Source of the DNA: Basidiobolus meristosporus CBS 931.73
Lineage: Eukaryota > Basidiobolomycota > Basidiobolomycetes > Basidiobolales > Basidiobolaceae
NCBI GenBank assembly: GCA_002104905.1
Contig: MCFE01000509.1
Coordinates: 1-64,000 of the forward strand
DNA length: 64,000 nucleotides
Direction of reading: 5' to 3'
Shown here piece by piece: positions 1-11,831 of this stretch. Below the pieces are notes generated by a model. That model was not told the origin of the DNA and made no database searches. It saw nothing but the letters and a program-made list of their open reading frames with translations. The position numbers were made by a program, and so were the translations under genes. Numbering within the stretch: position 1 is the stretch's first letter; every line of letters starts with the position of its first letter.

Positions 1-1027
1 GAGAAAGCAGTATCTTTGCTGCAAGAAGGAGCTCAAGTAGCTCAATGTCACTGCCAAGAATTGAGCCATTTCCTGATGTAACAGCAGAAGAACAAGGGTG
101 CCATGGCTAAAACCAGTGGCTTCCTCAAGAGCCCGTTACAAGCAGGGCCAATAGCTCCAGACAAGCATCAAAGAGATGTCAGGCAGCTGGAAGAGTCCCA
201 ATTAAGGGCAAGCAGGCAGACATGGATGCACCAGCACAAGATTTATCAAGGAAAAAGCGTAGTACCACTCAAGAAGCACCCAGTCAAAGTAGCAGTGAAG
301 GACCTGGCAGTGATAAAAACCAGCTGCTTCTACAGGAGCCGGTCACAACTACGGTTGAGAGCTCAAAATAAGCTGAAAAGAAACATCAGCTTGCCAGAAG
401 AGTGCCTGCAAGGGACAAGCAGGCTAAAACAGATGCGTCAGAGCAGAATTTATCCAGGAGAAAATGTAGTTCTTTACAAGAAGCACTCAGACAAAGTAGC
501 AGTGAAAGACCTGGCAGTGATAAAGGAAAAGGTAAACGGAAAAATGTCTACCCAAGCCTGCAACAGGGAGGCATGCAAAAAAACTGCAGTTCTTGCCAAT
601 TAACGCTGCAGGCCAGGAACAGACTAAATCCCATCATAGCCAAGAAGAATTACCAACAAGAAAACAGCTGTTGTCACAAGAGTTGGAAGCGCAGCCAGTT
701 GAGCTACACTCCAGCAAGGTAGATGAGTTTGCTGAAAAATGCAATTTGTCTATCACAGCCTCCACAGCCTCCATTGTTGACAAAGTGGAGATCCCACTTA
801 CAGACAAGGCTAAAACATCAAGAGCTCAAAAGACTATCACAATGCCTTCAGTGGAGTTTTGGAACATTAATAGGCACACCAAGAGGTTGCATCACTTCTT
901 CAAGAGCAGTGCTCAGGAAAATGCACTGGAATATTGCAAGGACTTAGTGCAAAGACTGGCAGATGAGGAGCTAGACCTTGCAGTGCCAGCTGAAGACCAG
1001 GATGTGTGGGAACCAGTGAATGAATAG
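1..1027 (+). pseudogene. 3' end of an unidentified, probably repeat-borne ORF with internal duplication
   Basis: Coding-like sequence runs off the left edge and is open in three successive frames (about 103-603, 402-722 and 593-1027), suggesting one reading frame broken by indels. It is rich in Gln, Lys and Ser. A block at about 222-320 is repeated at about 430-525; both read Leu-Ser-Arg-Lys-Lys/Arg, then a Gln-Glu-Ala and a Ser-Ser-Ser-Glu-Gly/Arg-Pro-Gly-Ser-Asp-Lys motif. The last segment is acidic and ends with a clean stop at 1027. No domain is recognised. It could be the tail of a transposon ORF or a decayed host gene; the repeat-rich surroundings favour a mobile element. Confidence 0.35.
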
Positions 1028-1282
1028 TGGCATAAAGCTGTTTGGTTCCCGCCAAAGTTATGGAACCAGAGCGCTATAGCAGAAATACTTATTGAGTGGT
1101 GGATTTTAATGGAGTTACTTGTTGAGTGTGGGGTTGGGCTTAATGTTAGTGTAGGGTAAAGAGACTTGTATAGGTCAATACAATTTTCAATTGAGGTACA
1201 ACTGCAGATTCAACGCAAATAAATCAATTTATATGCATGAAAAGTAAGAGAACTGGCTAAGTCAGGAAGTAAGGAGTGTGAA

Positions 1283-1512
1283 AAGAGGCAATAGCCAATC
1301 AATTCACACAAATGTAGGAGGCAATAGAGTGTCCAGGATCAGAAAGTGAGCAAATTGGCAGGGAACCAACCAAAAGCCACTTATATATTGCTGCAATGCA
1401 AAATTTTGACAAAGTTTTTTGTGAAACCTGGGGTGCAATTATTTTTCAACTGTCTCTGGACAGAGTCCTGACAAGATTGGTACCTCTCAGTCACAGGACA
1501 TTAAGTTTGTAG
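1283..1512 (-). repeat. Dispersed repeat C, copy 1
   Basis: The reverse complement of this stretch matches 16090-16290 over about 200 bp with many substitutions; the shared landmarks are GATGATCCCATC at one end and CCAATTTGCT at the other. It borders the truncated LTR-A at 1551. It is probably a fragment of an older retroelement. No coding potential was seen. Confidence 0.55.
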
Positions 1513-1550
1513 CTGCCTTTAGATGGGATCATCTCAATAATTTTTCATAG

Positions 1551-1783
1551 GGATTACAAACACATATAATAGGTTAAGGAAGGTCCCAAGAACATGTGCT
1601 CACAGTTTGGGGCTGTTGGGACAACTTTGAGAATTTTCATGTTCTGGGTAACTGATCTTTTGGTGAAAATATTCTAAGTAAATCCCAACAAGGGATTTGG
1701 TCAGTATTCTATAGAAATCAAAGGTAATGATCCAAGTAACTAATTTAGGTGATGATTTAGGTGGAGTTACAAACTTTAACAAA
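1551..1783 (-). mobile_element. Truncated LTR-A, 3' LTR of copia element 1
   Basis: This matches the right two thirds of the 349-bp LTR-A at 10943-11291 in the same orientation (landmarks: GGTTAAGGAAGGTCCC, GGTGAAAATATTCTAAGTAAA). The inner end is degenerate, with CTTTAACAAAA where the intact copy has TTTTTACAACA. The outer third is missing and is replaced by unrelated sequence before 1551. It lies just downstream (minus strand) of the RNase H end of copia element 1, so it is read as that element's 3' LTR. Confidence 0.7.
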
Positions 1784-2018
1784 ACTTCTATTTAGTTAAA
1801 TGCTCACACTGAATAGTCCTAATTTTGACCAAAGATATTGAAACCTGTCCTTACCTAAAGATTTAGTAAGTATGTCTGCAATTCTTTCAGCTGAAGGACA
1901 GTAAACTAAGCTAACTAAGTAATTTTCTATAGCTTCACATAAGAATTGATGTCTAATACTTATATGCTTTGTTCTAGCATTAATAGTTGGATTTCTATTG
2001 GATTGTATACATCCTTAA

Positions 2019-2575
2019 TTATCCTGAAATAAAGAGATAGGGTTTTTTTTGATATAGACCTAGATCTGTAAAAAGCTTGCTTAACCACATTGCTTCTTTT
2101 GTAGCTTCACAGACTGCCATCTGTTCTGCTTCTATGGTGAAATTGGTATGGTTGGCTGCTTTCTTGAATTTCATGAAATTGCTCCTTGACAGTAAAGAAA
2201 GGTGTATTCTGTGGTGGATTATCTGTCTTCCAAGTTTCATCCTCAATCAACATCAGAGAATCCCAAAAGATCCCATTGTGAATCCTTAAGTGTGTATATT
2301 AAGCAGATATTGGCAGTTCCTTTTAGGTATCTCAAAATCTGCTTAACTGCTGTAATATGATATGATCCATAGTTCTGATTATGTTGGCTGACAACTCCCA
2401 CTGAAGATGAGATATCTGGATGTGTTCCAAGCATGATATACATCAGACTACTGGCCATAGGTTGATAAGGATAGTCAGGGCTTTCAGACAGCACTAAGCC
2501 CTCTTGATATGGTTGAGTTTTGACCAAGTTGAGGCTTGTCTCCACTGGGGCAGCTGCTGGTTTACAGTCTTCCAC
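2019..2575 (-). pseudogene. Copia RNase H and RT-RNase H linker (element 1)
   Basis: Two overlapping open stretches (2575-2243 and 2246-2019) carry copia landmarks: VEDCKPAAAPVET, a Leu-Met-Tyr-Ile-Met-Leu-Gly-Thr-His-Pro-Asp-Ile motif, VKQILRYLKGT, and, in the RNase H part, EAEQMAVCEATKEAMWL. The frame change at 2243-2246 and stops on both sides show it is dead. It belongs to the element spanning 1784-6990. Confidence 0.8.
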
Positions 2576-2596
2576 TTGGTACTTCTTTAGTATATC

Positions 2597-3122
2597 TTAA
2601 ATACACTTGGATTGGCTTAGTGTGATAGTCAGGGTACTTCTGTCTGTACAGAACTTTATCCCTAAGTAGTAACTAAGCTCTCCTAGATCAGAAATCTTGA
2701 ACTCCTTGAGTAGGCTAGATTTAGTCTCTTCCAATACTTCTAGGTTGTTGGCAGTTAGAGTAAGATCATCCACAAATGGAGCTAATAGAACTGAATTTTC
2801 TCTATCTGGCTTATAGTTTACACTATAGTCAGCATTACTCCTTTTGAAACCCAAAGATTCTAAATACAAATCTGTCTGGCAATTCCAGTGTCTTGGGGAT
2901 TGATGGAGACCATATGAAAGGTTCTAAGCTTGTAGACCAAATGGGTGTTGTCTTGGTCAGCAAACCCATAAGGCTGGTCCATATACATGTCCTCATTATG
3001 CACTTCACTCAAAAATGCAGCAATTGCATCCATTTGATGTATAAAAAACTTATATTTGGCTGCAATAGCCAATATCAATATCATGGATAAAACTTGGCTA
3101 CCATTACAAAGGTCTCAGTACT
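2597..3122 (-). pseudogene. Copia reverse transcriptase core (element 1)
   Basis: The segment 3084-2860 carries the Met-Asp-Ala-Ile-Ala-Ala-Phe-Leu motif of copia RT (usually V-DVxTAFL). The segment 2869-2597 holds the catalytic box as Phe-Val-Asp-Asp (usually YVDD), followed by Leu-Gly-Glu-Leu-Ser-Tyr-Tyr-Leu-Gly-Ile. Homology stops at 3123, where a 1,071-bp insertion begins, and the upstream RT/integrase sequence resumes at 4195. Confidence 0.85.
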
Positions 3123-3123
3123 G

Positions 3124-4194
3124 TCTGGTGTAGTGGGTGACAGTGACACCCACTGACAGATGTGCTCATTCCCTCATTTTCTACTTCCCTATATCTCTAC
3201 TACATTTATTTTAGTTTTATCCCATTTGTCTTACCCAATCAGTGCTATCCCATAAGTGGTTGACCATTACACCTGCCTACCTTATTGCATAAGTTACCCC
3301 TCACTTTATGTATATTACTAGCAATAAGTGCCTCTATATTAGGCAAGTACCTGCACCGGCACCTGTGACACATGATCAACCTGTGTCACCATCCCTACCA
3401 TTTCCATACCATATATTGTATCCTTATGTTACACAGGTTTCAGAATGCTGGTTCCTGATTGGTTGGATGTGCTCTGCCTCCTAGAACCTTCCAGCACCTA
3501 CTTAGAGCATTCTTAGGTCATTCTGATGTCATTAAGATTTCTATTGATATCCGGAAACTTCTGGAACACCATGATTAGTAATCCCTTAGCCAGTAAGAAA
3601 AGTATATAAGGGAGGCTATCCCTCAACAATAAATCATCATCCCTTTTATCAATATACCAACTTGTTGATTAGTGTGATCACTGCTACCTGCTGCTACCTG
3701 AACTTCCAACCCTAGACCACAGGACACTCCCAGGAAACTGCACTGACAGCCAACTGACCTTGGAGGTACTACTTGGGAGGAATACTCAGAGTAGGTATCT
3801 TTCATTATATTTGATTCTTTCCCAAGTTTGTTCTTGTACAGGTAAAGATACTTTTCTGTCTTTGTAACTATTGAATATAGCTGCATTCTTATCAAGTCCC
3901 TGCTGGTGGAGTTTACAGTTGTTTTGACTTTGGAAGCTTTAGTACATTGTCATCTCAAAGGACGCTGAACCCAGCACATACTTTTGTTAAGACGCCAACT
4001 AAGTTGGGGATTGTAGCTCAATAGTTTTTGCTTGACAAGCTTGTGGCTTTATTCCCCTTCACATTAAATTAGAGACACAACCCAAGTATTCCTAGCAAGC
4101 TTTTGCCAGAGGTTATTGCACCCAGTGAACACCCCACACACAAAACATTTGAGAAGTGTTGGACGCATCTCTCCCTTGGACCCATATACCACCA
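3124..4194. mobile_element. 1,071-bp insertion in copia element 1 with TACTG target duplication
   Basis: The insertion interrupts the copia RT and is flanked by TACTG at 3119-3123 and 4195-4199. Removing it with one TACTG restores the alignment with element 3 near 13935. The left edge reads TCTGGTGTAG and the right edge ends TACCACCA, which gives only weak inverted ends. Inside are an LTR-like promoter and polyadenylation cluster (GTATATAAGG near 3602, AATAAA near 3630). It may be a solo LTR of a Ty3-type element or a small non-autonomous element. No protein was recognised. Confidence 0.65.
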
Positions 4195-5091
4195 TACTGG
4201 CCCTTTGGTGTGAGAGTACATTTTGGCTACAGGTCTTGCTTTGTAGCATGCAACCGTACCATCAGTCTTGTATCTTGTCTAAAAAACCCATCTGCATCCA
4301 GTTGATTCTGGGCTGATTGGTAATTTGACCAAGTCCCAAGTTTGATTTTCCATCTTGGCCTGATAATTCTCAGCCATTGTAGATCACCCAAATTCTGTAT
4401 AAGGGCTATTTAGGGACTCTTTTATGGTCTGGGGCTCATCAATGTGACTGAATAGGTATAGGCTAAGTTTGTACCCTCATTGATATAGACTTTGTGCTAT
4501 TTCTTGTCCAATAAGATATCCAAGAATTTGATACTAGAATGATCACTTCTGGGATATTTCTGACCACTGATTAAGACTGAATCACGGTTTTAAAGCCTTC
4601 TGGAGTGAAAAGGTTTTCATTATTTTGCTCTGTTTCAGTCCTGACTATTGTTGGACTTGAGATCAAATTTTCATCATCATCTGATGTCAATCTTGAATTT
4701 TCATCAAACAGCACATCCCTGAAAATGATCGGCTTCTTTGTTTTGGTATTTTAGAGTCTGTATGTCTAACTCTCATTGATGTAGTCATAAAATATGTATT
4801 TTGCACTCTTTGGCTCAAATTCTGACTGATTTCCAGGCAGTTTCTTGGCATATGCTGTATACTAAAGTATTCTTAGATGTTCCGCACTTGATCTGTATCT
4901 ATACCATGCTTCAAAAGGAGTAGGATGAGAAAGTTTTCTGTTATAACTCCCATTTCTAAGGTGTACAGCTGCAGCAAGTGATTCTGGCAAAAATCACAGG
5001 ATAATATATGATCAAGCATCATACACCTTGCTATTTCATTTATTGTTCTGTTTGCACATTCTGCTACTCAGCTTTGCTGTGGGGAGTATGG

Positions 5092-6323
5092 TGTTATGAA
5101 TAGACACAAGGCAGGAGAGTAGAGCTAGGCAAAGTAGGACCAGGAAAGAACTTAGGTTTGAATCAACAAAGAACAGTGTGTTTCCAAAACAATGCTGTTA
5201 TTCAAGACCTGTGTTTATTAGACTCAGGAATACATAAGGGGGGATACAGCTATATACTATTTGGCAATATGGATGCCAAGAGATATTGGCTAATACTGAT
5301 AGGGTTTTGGGGTGAGGCACAGTAAGTGTGCTAAGATAAAATATACTGAAGAACAGACTGGAATATCACATGGAGATATGTCAGGGGTCAGCTGATCATG
5401 TGGTTAGGTCATGTGACATGTGGTTGCCAAATATGGCATAGGACTTTATAGGGGTGTCTATAGGGGTGTCTTTAGAGTAAAGGGGATTCTTAGAGGGGAC
5501 TTTTCCAACAGAAGAGTGGTAGTTTCATGTGGAACTTAGATTGGATTCTTGTAAGCTTTACAGTCTCTTTACTTATGTAGTACCAATCAAGGTCAGAATA
5601 CTCAACAGTGCCAGTGATGCAGGGGACGTCTTATAACCTTTAAACTTGTGATTGTAGTGTGGAGATTCTGGAAAGAGAGGCTCCCTTCATTTTTCAGCTG
5701 GGGAAGTCATATATATGATATTTCTGAAGGATCAAAGTTTTTGGGTCATTGCGCAAGCAATACATGTGATACAGCACTAAGCTTTGCAGTAACACAGATT
5801 GGACATAGGCGCAGCACCTGTAAATTTTCACATGACTTAAATGGCTGGTTCAAAAGTTACATGTGATCAAAGTTACCATAGTAATCCTAGCAATAGTGGC
5901 CTAGTGTATATAATAATGGACTCTTTTGGTCTTAACTCCTTAAGTACTGCTTTGAATGAGCTGCAATTTAAAACATGTGTTGGCTACTGCGTGTTCTGTA
6001 TGACATAATATTCTTGGGTGAATTGCTTGTCAGGGTCAGGAGTATTTGTCCTTCAAAGTTGGAATTTCTTGATCATTCACTTGTGTGTTACAATAGCAAA
6101 AAGCAAAATAAAGCAATGAGTGCAATATTGGTTTTGAGGTATTGTAGTAATGAAGTACCTACCATTACCACACTTCTATAGAATGATCCATTGTGTAACA
6201 TTGACTTGGAGCTTTCAAGAAGCTGCTAGAATGTAGTAGAACTTTCTAGAAGGAACTGGGATTTCTTCATTGACTTGATTTGGCTATATAATTGGAGACC
6301 TGTGATGTCATGTGATCATGACA
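5092..6323 (+). mobile_element. LTR-B, 1,232-bp solo LTR-like insertion with TATGG duplication
   Basis: It is inserted in the integrase of copia element 1 and flanked by TATGG at 5087-5091 and 6324-6328. It begins TGTTATGA and ends TCATGACA, imperfect inverted ends of the TG...CA type. It contains tandem GGGGTGTC segments near 5451-5475. Reverse-complement relatives occur at about 10900-11830 and 15270-15690. No long ORF is present, so it is best read as a solo LTR or a non-coding LTR element. Strand is arbitrary. Confidence 0.75.
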
Positions 6324-6609
6324 TATGGTACAGTAGTCTCTTACTTTATCCCCTGAGCTTTGCAGAAGTCAATGGACAGTTTTGTGGTAAATTCTCCATC
6401 ATTGTCAGTGTGTATTTTCTTAATTTTTTCACAAGTTTTTCTCTTCATCATGGCTTCAAACTCCCTGAGTTTGGACAGAGCTTCTTACTTTTTCTTCATA
6501 AAGTAGACCCACAAGTATCTTATATGATAATCAATAAAAGTGATTAAATACTTCATCCTGCCTAAGGATATGTTTTGCAGAGGTCCACACAGACCTGAGT
6601 GAATTCCAT

Positions 6610-6798
6610 CTAACTTTTCTTAGTTGTGATTAACCCAGAGCTCTTAAACAGCTGTCTGGCTTTGTTTCCACATATGCAGGCTTCATGGTGCTTCAAATTA
6701 GCTGGGGGATCAACTTTTGCTCCGGGAATTACGTGATCTTTGATCATTTTACACAAATATGCAATATTGATGTGTCCAAATCTCCTGTGCCAAAGCAT
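6610..6798 (-). pseudogene. Copia GAG-pre-integrase domain (element 1)
   Basis: The minus-strand reading begins Leu-Trp-His-Arg-Arg-Phe-Gly-His-Ile-Asn and continues to Cys-Ile-Cys-Gly-Asn-Lys, the HxxxxH...CxxC zinc-binding pattern of the copia GAG-pre-integrase domain. Copia element 3 carries a more decayed counterpart at about 14940-15100. The reading frame is lost on both sides. Confidence 0.85.
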
Positions 6799-7369
6799 TG
6801 GTATTTACTTATTTAAGTGACTTATATTGGCTTCCTTATATGATATAATATCAGTTAACCTATACAGATTCAATATTGTTAACCTTGAGCAACTTCACCT
6901 TGAAGTTTTATCATAAGTTGTAACTTTGTCTAAATTTCCCATTAATATACTTCTTGCACATCCATATTAGATCTCTTCAATTCTCTCCTCCCAACCTTTT
7001 CCCTGCTTAATAATGCTTCTACTACTCTATTATTCAATATTATTGCCAACTTGCAATTTTTATCCCTGATGATTACTCTAAGACACTCTCTTCTGGTGAA
7101 ACCCTTAACCTAAAACTTTGACATCTGGTAAAATTCCAAACTTAAACAATATTTCCCCAGATGAAACCACAAATACCTCTTTCTATGATTTTCCATTTGT
7201 TACCCTATCACATCCCCTGGATTCTGATGGCAGACACCCAATAGCCATGAAGAGCTTATTGTGCCCAATGTGCAAAACCTCAGAATCTGACACAGGCAAC
7301 ACAAAGACCAGTTGCTACCATGTGGCAACTAGCCCTGCAGGAGGTGCACCAACCACTGATCAAGGCAAA

Positions 7370-8720
7370 ACAAGGGAACTGGTAGATTTACCAAGTAGGG
7401 GTAAGCCAATTGGACATAGAGGGGACTATAAGATCATGATGAGGCCAAATAGTACTGTTGATAAGTACAAAGCTAGATTAGTGGCAAAAGGCTACCCCCA
7501 CATCCAGGGACTATACATCAAGGTAACCTTTGCTGCAATGGCCAATTTAACTCCATTTGGTCAGCTCTAGCCCTGAGAGCTGTACACAGTTTAGATCTAC
7601 ACCAGATAGACATCAAATGCCCTTTTAAATGGGGATCTACAAGAGTCTATATATATAGCACAAATAGTATGTTTTATTGATCCAGAAGGCCTCTGTAGGG
7701 TGTGCAGACCTGAAAATTGCTATGTAGTCTTAAGCAGGCACCTAGATTATGGTATAACAACACTGTCAAATTGCTAGAGGAGCTAGGGATCATTTGTATC
7801 ACTGCAGATCACATGATATTTACAAAACTACATTCAAAGAGAATAATTATCCTAGTGCTTTATGTGGCTCTCTATAATAGCTACAAGCAGCAAAGAGACA
7901 CCTAAACTGACAAAATAAGACCCCTTCAGCAAGCTTGAGATGAAAGTACTCAGAAAGTTGAGCTATGTCCTTGAAAATGATCTCAATTTGACATATATTT
8001 GCTGAAAATCCTGCTGTATCAGTCTAAGTACATTGAGGACACTTGTAGACATGTCAAAATGAACAATTGCAACCCAGCAGCAACCACCATAGGTAATAAC
8101 TTTAAACTGAAAGTGGTAGTTGGGATAGTTGGTCAATTTATGCAGCATTATGAATATGATCAGATTGCAGCAGTTAAACAAATCTTCAGATATACGCAAG
8201 GTACTATTAATGTAGTTGTGGAATACTCTTGAGCAACTTACAGGCAAAGATTTAATGGCCATAGTGATTCAAATTGGGTTAGAGATCTAATTGGTAGATG
8301 CTCTATTACTGTGTATGTATTACTATGTCCAGGCGCAGCTATTACTTGGAATTGCAAGAAACAACCAACTGTGGCCCTCTCTACAATCAAGGCAGATTAT
8401 ATGGCACTTGTCAAATGGCAAAGAAGGTGGTTGTTTGGTTACAAAACTTGTCCAGGACTTTTAAATCTTAATTAAGATGAACCAACATGAACTTATAACA
8501 AGAACCAAAGTTGTATTTCATTTACTAGGAATCCAGCTAATCATGCCACAACCATGCACATAGAAAAAAAAACACTTTGTAAGCAAAGCTGTAGAACATA
8601 GCCCAGTAGAGTTAGTTTACTGACCAACTAACAAAATGGTGGCAGATACACTGACAAGTCCAGCTAGGCCGCAGTTTGAAAATCTCAGAGAGAAGTTGGG
8701 AATAGGAAATTATTTAGTTA
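7370..8720 (+). mobile_element. Ty1/copia retrotransposon 2, pol remnant on the plus strand
   Basis: Plus-strand copia landmarks appear in order: ELVDLPSRGKPIG and KYKARLVAKGYPHIQG (RT start, 7378-7520), LKQAPRLWYN (7723-7755), VKQIFRYTQGT (near 8170-8210), Ile-Lys-Ala-Asp-Tyr-Met-Ala-Leu of RNase H (near 8388) and the pol tail MVADTLTSP near 8637. Many indels and stops separate them and much of the RT core is missing. It abuts element 1 tail to tail, so the two are separate insertions. Confidence 0.8.
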
Positions 8721-8729
8721 AGGTGAAGA

Positions 8730-10890
8730 GTCAGAATATTGGACTATTTGGTATCTTTGGTCAGCTAAAAACTTACTTTACAGTTATGGACTACTCTTGG
8801 TAGCTGTGGGATGCATTTACAGCCCTAGTTTTGCCACTTCTTTTGGATCTGTGAACCTGTGATTAATCTCCTACAGCCAAGAGCAAATTGGCGCTTTTAC
8901 CCAACAATATGTACTAACTCCAAAGCCTTTACCAAATTCTCCTGAATGTTGAGAAACTCTCCTGACTAAGTGTTACAGTTGCATTGCTTCTACCAAAGTA
9001 TAAAAGCTGAGCTTCCTTATATATAAATAACAGTTCAACTATAATAATAGTCTCTTGATAGGTTCCTGGTATCTATAACATTTCTTAAGTTGCAATAGTA
9101 AAAAGCTTCAATATGATTTTGGCAATGTGTAATTAGCTCAAATATTTTAGCACTCCCACACAACCATGTAATCTCTTAAGTGCAATGCATCTATGAGCCT
9201 TTCAAACTTTGGCCTAGCTAGTGGCTTATTGATATGCATGTTGAAGTATTAGAGAAATGCATTGGAGGCAAATTGGATAATCAGAAGATTTGTATGTTAT
9301 TCATTGGTTTCTTTGGTGAGTTGCAACTCAATATTTATACCTATTGCAGGACTACATAAGTATAACTATTTGATAACTATTAATGTAATCCATGTGTACA
9401 AACTTCAAATTTAAGCATATCTGCAAAAGTCTCAGATTTTCCTAAAATTCTGTACTTCACTGATTCCTGATAATTAGTAAATATACAACTACCTAATTTC
9501 TTATTTGATATCCTGAGATGCATCATGTAGCTAGGTGCTAGCTCATAGAATGTTATTACTTTGGTGAGCTCCTAATTATTTTAACACTCCTATCCACATA
9601 TATTAATATACTTAAGAACTTGGTGTGGTGATGTGTATAATACAGTTGGAATTAAATCTGAAACTTACAATCTAACCTTTCAGACAAACATATTCTTCAA
9701 TATATGCTAAGGCTAGCACTCTATCTGTAGTAGCTAAGTATAAGCAAATACTGTTAACTACATAAATTGTATCAAATTAATTGAGTCTGCTTTTGGATCT
9801 CTTTGCAAAAAATATATCTTGATCATCAACAGCACCAGTATATAGTTTATTTCACTTGAACTATTCTTATTTATCAATACCAGGCCCTGTATAATAGCTT
9901 TCCTCCTACATTCCATATATGATCTGCTGGGACCAATAACAAGTCACCATTAGAGTTGCCTTGCCCTTCACCAGTTGACCTAGAGTTTCTCTGCAAGACT
10001 GGTGAAATCATTGATATTTATCCTGAATCTATTCTTTTCTGATGTGGGTTATTATACTTGCACTAAAGCTACATCTTCTGGTGTCACCTGCCTATTGAAA
10101 TTGACTTAAATATATCACATATATCCTTTGTATTCAGGCATAAATCTCTTGTACTATTATTGCTGAGATATTACTAAGATCTTCCCATCATATCACAATA
10201 GGCTTGATGTGGTGTCACAGAGTACTACAGCCTGATTGATAGCTACTCAAAAAGGCTTCATCCTTAACAGGATAGATAGGAATTCTTATTTACTCTTGTG
10301 CTTAAACAATATTACCCGCTCTGGCTCTTTCCAAACTCATAAGTCTATCATAGCAGATCTGATATGCCACTGTTATTTTTGATAGAGCATTCTAGCTCAG
10401 AGCTGGGTTGGCTATGCAAATGGATAAGTCCACAATCTCCAGGCTGCATTACAACTCTGAGGTTGACTCTTGACACTACCACTCTAACTTGATAGCACTT
10501 TTCTAAATGGCTAGAGAAATATCATTTTCTATTGTATTCCAATATATTCTACTGATGTTTCTGATGCTTAACATAGAAATGTAGCTCATTTAATTAGTGT
10601 CCCAAAGAGCATCAGTGTTTTTAATACTAGTATAGTACCTCTGATATATCAGAAGTACCACTCATAAAAGTGAAATGCCTGGAATCACTGCTTTTGGCCA
10701 AATATATAGATCTTATACATCTTTCTGATCCTCAGAGCTTGAGCAAGACAATCTGCATATCCATATGCATTTTCAACTCCATACCAGTGCACCAAGTGGC
10801 TTCAAAGTGCTTGCACTACATATCCATTTAAGTGGCTACACACTTAAGTAAGTTCATGGCAGAAATGTGTGTACCTCATCATCAGATACA
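8730..10890. other. AT-rich stretch without recognisable genes
   Basis: No ORF of coding character was found. A possible LTR end lies at about 8970-9079 (TATAAAAG near 8999, then ATCTATAACA), which could belong to copia element 2. The rest resembles decayed repeat DNA. Confidence 0.5.
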
Positions 10891-10899
10891 TGTTTACAT

Positions 10900-11830
10900 A
10901 CATATATAAGAGTCCAATAACCATATATACTAGGCTTCTATTTGTTGTAAGAGTCTTGGAGATATTGGAAGTGATTTGGAGAACATGTAGATTATGTGGT
11001 TTTCACTTAATGATTTATTGAATGTAAAAGGAGCATTTATACCTTTACCTGGTCTTGGTATTACAAACATGTAGAATAGGTTAAGGAAGGTCCCAAGAAC
11101 ATGTGTGCAAAGTTTGGGGCTGTTTGGACAACTTTGAGAATTATCATGTTCTGGGTACCTGGTATTTTGGTGAAAATATTCTAAGTAAATCCCAACAAGG
11201 AATTTGGTCAGTATTCTCTAGGATTTGAAGGTGATGATCTAAGTGACAAAGTTAGGTGAATATTTAGGTGGAAATACAAATTTTTACAACACTATTACTG
11301 GCATTAGTATGGTGACTTTAATTTCTTGTAACTTTTAAACTAGCTAATCATATCAAGCAATACTTTCACAGGTGCTGCACTTATATTTGATCTAGGCCAC
11401 TACAAAATATTAGCATTGTCACATGTGTATTGCTTGAGCAATCAATCAAAAACTTTGTTCCTTCATAATTGTCATTTACATGACTTCCCCACCGCAAATA
11501 AAAAGGAGCCTCAGTTTCCAGAATCTTCATACTACAACTCAAATTTAAATGTTATAAGACTTACCCTGCGTCACTTGGACTGTTGAGTATTCTGACTTTG
11601 ATTAGTACTACATCAGTAAAGAGACCACAAAGCTCAGAAGAAGTCAATCTGAGTTCTACAAGAAAAAACTACCACCTATCTACCAGAAGGGTTTCCTCTA
11701 AGACACCCCTTTACTCTAATGACCATTCTTTAGAGACCCTTTTAAGGAGCCCCTTTACTATAAAGAAGCCCCTTCATGTCTAAAGACCATTATAGAGACT
11801 CCTACACCACACCCCTTAAGGTTAAAGGGG
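10900..11830 (-). mobile_element. LTR-B copy 2, reverse orientation, split by a solo LTR-A
   Basis: The reverse complement matches about 5440-5930 of LTR-B (shared segments around ACTAGGC, the CCTTTACTCT/GACACCCC blocks at 11690-11820 and the CAAGCAATACATGTGA region). The match continues on both sides of the solo LTR-A at 10943-11291, showing LTR-A inserted into this older element. Outer ends are not resolved. Confidence 0.65.
10943..11291 (-). mobile_element. Solo LTR-A (349 bp) with perfect target duplication
   Basis: It begins TGTTGTAA and ends TTACAACA, perfect 8-bp inverted ends, and is flanked by CTATT at 10938-10942 and 11292-11296. The length equals the copy at 35847-36195. No internal copia sequence lies beside it, so it is a solo LTR left by LTR-LTR recombination after insertion into LTR-B copy 2. 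Promoter and AATAAA orientation place it on the minus strand. Confidence 0.9.
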
Positions 11831-11831
11831 A

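Larger units (their letters stand above)
1784..6990 (-). mobile_element. Ty1/copia retrotransposon 1, degraded, with two nested insertions
   Basis: On the minus strand the order is GAG-pre-integrase (6798-6610), integrase, reverse transcriptase and RNase H (ending near 2019), the order typical of Ty1/copia. Two younger insertions split it: 5092-6323 inside the integrase and 3124-4194 at the start of the reverse transcriptase. Removing both restores collinearity with copia element 3 (12600-15130). Stops and frameshifts occur throughout, so it cannot move by itself. The 5' LTR is not recognisable; homology fades near 6900-7000, where an opposite-strand copia remnant begins. Confidence 0.85.
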
